Assembly: GCF_014898055.3 (NCBI RefSeq)
Contig: NW_026555331.1
Coordinates: forward strand, 94,200,684-94,264,683
Direction of reading: 5' to 3'
DNA from: Talpa occidentalis
Lineage: Eukaryota; Chordata; Mammalia; Eulipotyphla; Talpidae
Length of the DNA stretch: 64,000 nt
Part shown: in pieces, positions 60,898 through 64,000 of the stretch
Numbering within the stretch: position 1 is the stretch's first letter
How the letters are laid out: each line of letters opens with the position of its first letter
Notes under the pieces: generated by a model
Database searches by the model: none
Seen by the model: the letters and a program-made list of their open reading frames with translations, nothing else
Told to the model about the DNA's origin: nothing
Made by a program: the position numbers and the translations under genes

Positions 60898-61020
60898 GGG
60901 CCTCCCCTGGTGGCACAGCGGTTGAGCGCTGGGCTGCGAGGCTGCCTGCAGCCTCTGCAGCACCGGTTCGTTCCCCGGCCACCGGCGAGGGTCCCACAAA
61001 AAAAAAAAAAAAAAAAAAAA
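60898..61020 (+). mobile_element. Head-only short SINE with own poly(A) tail
   Basis: A 100-base tRNA-like head (gggcctcccctggtggcaca, A-box region gcggttgagcgctgggctgc, B box ggttcgttccccgg) ends at gagggtcccac and passes straight into 23 A. There is no SINE body, no AATAAA and no TCTTT. A perfect 14-bp target duplication (aaatgctatgtgtc, 60884-60897 and 61021-61034) marks it as an independent, probably recent retroposition. Sequence, B-box variant (ggttcgttcc) and 3' end point are shared with the copy at 7197-7308. Confidence 0.95.
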
Positions 61021-61069
61021 AAATGCTATGTGTCTTCTGTGGCTAAATCATAAATGGCTGTTCACTTCG

Positions 61070-61450
61070 GTCTTGCTTTATGTCATGGGACATATACTCT
61101 TGAAAGCAAAGCAACACATTCTAGAAAGCCCAAACTAGCCCATATATCATAGGTGCATCAGCCAATAGCTCAGCTGTGAAGTGCCAGTCAATACTCAGCA
61201 TTAACCCCGCCAACATGGGAGAGATCTCAGATGATTCTGGTCCTAGATGTCAAGTCATCACCTTTTCCAAACTAGAAATCTTCCCAGGTGAGGTATTGGA
61301 TAAATTGGAATAGAAACAAGTCAAACCATTTATGCCAATTCTAAAGCCTAACTTACCAAATCCACATGCGCTCAATAAAAGGGTTATTTTATAGCACTAA
61401 GCATTTGGTAGTTTTTTATGCCATAAGTAACCAGAGCAAGTGATTTAGGG
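61070..61450 (+). mobile_element. Probable MaLR (MLT1-type) LTR fragment
   Basis: Order: aagcccaaactagcccatat, tcagccaatagctcagctgt, gaagtgccagtcaatactca, ctcaataaaagggttatttt, agcactaagcatttggtagt and ccataagtaaccagagcaag. The last blocks correspond to the MLT1 end ('aataaatggttgttgttttaagccactaagtttt...'). Confidence 0.65.
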
Positions 61451-61530
61451 TAATATTTTATACATATGAAAGTAGCAAAAACATCATTACATTATAATTA
61501 TTATTTAAAAAATTGTTTATATCTTGAATG

Positions 61531-61548
61531 GTGTGTGTGTGTGTGTGT
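61531..61548. repeat. Short (GT)n microsatellite
   Basis: Nine GT units. Confidence 0.85.
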
Positions 61549-62878
61549 TTGACTCTTAATTCTCCCTCTTTAATTATATGGTCAATTTCATATAATATCA
61601 AATTTTCATCTTCCTCTAAAGTGAAAAAAAAAGATTATGGGAGTGGAAGAAACAACTATGTTTCTTCTAACTTTGGACTTCACAGTCTGTCTACTGGTGA
61701 TAGACTGCCTCATGAAATAGAAAATAAGAGCTAGCTTAATACATTAGAAAAAGACACAGATCTTGAACCCAATAAGAGAAAAGATTCATTTTATAGGCTA
61801 TTTTTGTTTGCAGGGGAAAAAGTCTGTTTATATCTTTTATAAAGATTTCCAAATACAAATACAAACTGAAGTAAAGAGAAGAAATTGAAAAAGGATAAAG
61901 GATAACCCCTTCATTCACCCCCATGAGGGAATACAGATTAAGGAAAATGCCACTGAATGTCTTGTTTTGCTTGAAATCTGACCTGTGACTTTTCCATAGG
62001 AACTTTTATTTCCTAGAATGTTGATTATTGCACCTTGATAAGTTCATCTTATACTGTTTTCATGCCCAGCATAAGAAAACATAAATTCACTAAAAAAATA
62101 ATTCTCCAACCATTAACTCCTTTCCTAAAAAGCTTATGATTTAATACATATTGGGGCTCTGTATTGTATTAAAATACAAGTGTTCACAATTTTCTTCTAC
62201 TAATTAAGCTATAAATAGTTTGAAGACCTTCCTTGAAACTGATGATTGTTAGTAAGGAACTAATATATTTCAAATCTTTAATCCCTGGAAAATATTCAAC
62301 AGTAAGCTGTTATTCAGCTTCAAGTTAGAGCACAAAACTGCCTAAGGAAAATCATTATAGAAGTACGCTAGGGACCTTTCACCAAATTCAATCTGATGTC
62401 TTCTCTGAGAAACAAGTAATGCTTGCAGTAAATCCACAGCATCAGAACAAGGAGCTGTATTCAATTTTTAGAGACACAGAGATAGAGGGCAGAAATAGAA
62501 AAATATATATTTTAGTCATACATAATTTGGTTTTCCTCTTAAAAACCTCTATCTTAAACTTTCCATGAACATCATGAATCACCAGAAACACCACTGAAAA
62601 ACATTTGCAGTGTAATTTTCTCATTTGGCTTTCTCTATTTTCACTAGTATTGAAATGTGAGAAGCTGCTTTTTCCTGTAGCTAAAACATCATTTTTTTTT
62701 AAATGCCCCAGAGTATCAGTGATATTTTAACCATAAACTGCAGAAACTTTTAGAAATGAACCTCAGTGTAATATAACCATTTTTTCCTCAAAGTTATCTA
62801 AAAATTTGTGATTGATGTAAATTTCACCTGATATTCCATAAGCAAAAATTTCATTGTCTCCATGCTTCTGGTCATTTA
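61549..62878. other. AT-rich unassigned sequence
   Basis: Nothing recognisable apart from a poly(T) run near 62692-62700. Confidence 0.4.
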
Positions 62879-63108
62879 TTTTTCAAAGATTTATCTCTGC
62901 ATACAAGAACTGGGGTGTAGGCCAGAGGTGCAGGGGTCAGGAGGACAGTATGGGTGAGAGGTTTAACCTGAGAGAGTGGGGTGCAGAGCAGTCAGATGTA
63001 CCAAATACACTGCTGTGGGAAGCAGCGATCAAGACAGGAGAGGTCTGCTGTGCCAAGTACTGCCCAGTGGCTGGCAATAGCTTGACCCCTGCACCACCAG
63101 GGAGACCT
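62879..63108 (-). mobile_element. tRNA-derived SINE (antisense), diverged
   Basis: On the plus strand: ttttcaaagatttatctctg, ggcagaggtgcaggggtca type text, gagagagtggggtgcagagc, gacaggagaggtctgctgtg and gcaccaccagggagacctc. The head is shortened. A degraded duplication (cttctggtcatt before, cttctgggcatt after) may flank it. Confidence 0.85.
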
Positions 63109-63983
63109 CTCCTTCTGGGCATTGCATTACTTCACACCTTTATCACATCTCCCCTCAACTGTTAGTAGTAAGTCCTCTTAAGTCCATTCCCAGCACAAAG
63201 TATTTTTCCAAAGTACAGCTGCCTGTGAGTACTATATCTGACAGCTTTTACGAGAGTCCTTTGACTTATAGGATAATGTCCATTTTGCATATCTAAACAT
63301 ATACAGTTCAATCATAAATTCTAAAATGGTTAGGAGCATGTTATTTTAGTATAGTAACTTGACAACTGTTCTAAAGCAGTCACTTTAAACAATATTATCT
63401 TGTTTCCATCCTGTTCTCATCTTGGGCAAAATGATACTACAAATGACCTCAGGACAACTACATCTGTTGTATAAGGTAACCAGTGCCCGCCGCATAATCC
63501 ATGTTTAATTTAGTCTAGGATTGAATTGAAAGAAGGATTCTGGTTTTTTTACAAATGAAGCTTTTATTCTTAATCTGTAAATGTTTATCTGCTGAATTAC
63601 AAAAGAAAAGATAGATTAATGAAATTAATCTATGTATGTTACTTAGACCAAAGGAAAACAATTTTAAGTTTGTGTAACCAAAGCAAGATAAAAAATTAAT
63701 CTAATTCTGAACTGGAATAATTGCTGGGCAGAAGCGTAACAGGATATAATGTACTCAACTGTGCCCACAGGACAACCTTCAAAAAACAGATACCCTGACA
63801 AACTGAAATATATTGCAAATATTTCAACATAGGTTTCTTTAAAAAAGGCTACAGAAATTCAATTTAATTCCTTTTGAGAATAATTCAAGGTGTGAAATGA
63901 GGTTGTAATATTTTAAATCAGGTCTCTCGCTAAAAAGATAGTGAGCGCAGCTGTTTGGAGATCAACAGAGAAATAGCACACCT
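63109..63983. other. Unassigned sequence
   Basis: No repeat or exon recognised. Confidence 0.4.
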
Positions 63984-64000
63984 CGGCCTCCACTGGTTAG
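63984..64000 (+). mobile_element. Possible SINE head cut by the window end
   Basis: The last 17 bases (cggcctccactggttag) look like the start of the local SINE head with a deletion. Too short to be sure. Confidence 0.4.

Noticed and set aside
60898..60997. Possible tRNA gene
   Set aside because: A and B boxes are present but the cloverleaf is not preserved, and it has a poly(A) tail and target duplication, so it is a SINE.

Overview
This window looks like gene-poor, AT-rich nuclear DNA from a placental mammal. The evidence is mammalian LINE-1 (L1), MIR and L2 remnants, MaLR-type LTRs, and about 25 copies of one lineage-specific tRNA-derived SINE. The SINE has a head with Pol III A/B boxes and, in full copies, a tail of AATAAA repeats, a TCTTT terminator and then poly(A), i.e. 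a 'T+' SINE as described in laurasiatherians. From memory it is not the usual ruminant, cetacean, pig, camel, horse, carnivore, shrew or vesper-bat SINE, so I do not name the species. No complete protein-coding gene, CRISPR array, rRNA or true tRNA gene is visible. Almost all longer open frames are shadows of transposons.

Layout. 0-9 kb: decayed antisense L1s, several SINEs, and a short head-only SINE at 7.2 kb. 9-19 kb: SINEs, a young 5'-truncated L1 (13.2-13.8 kb), an older L1 3' end (15.6-16.0 kb) and AT-rich unique DNA. 19-26 kb: an ancient antisense L1, an AT microsatellite, a MIR, and on the minus strand at 25.4-25.6 kb the one plausible host exon, with a good splice acceptor, 50 open codons ending in a hydrophobic segment, a stop and a nearby AATAAA. 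26-29.3 kb: a cluster of five SINEs. 29.3-36.7 kb: 7.5 kb without this SINE, holding only ancient repeats and unassigned DNA. 36.7-42.4 kb: a 3.2-kb broken L1 with an ORF2 wreck, then a second truncated L1 inserted tail-to-tail. 42.4-49.4 kb: MaLR LTRs, MIRs, an L2 split by a SINE, and an antisense L1 3'UTR. 49.9-51.1 kb: two solo LTRs of one endogenous-retrovirus family in inverted orientation, each with its own 5-bp target duplication. 51-64 kb: more SINEs, L2/MIR, an L1 3' end, microsatellites and a second head-only SINE with a perfect duplication.

The sequences do not form an operon or pathway. The window is a layered record of insertions: L2/MIR first, then old L1 and MaLR, then two L1 3'UTR lineages, then the SINE waves. 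The most notable signals are the head-only SINE form, the inverted solo-LTR pair (one copy with a CAG tract) and the isolated candidate exon.
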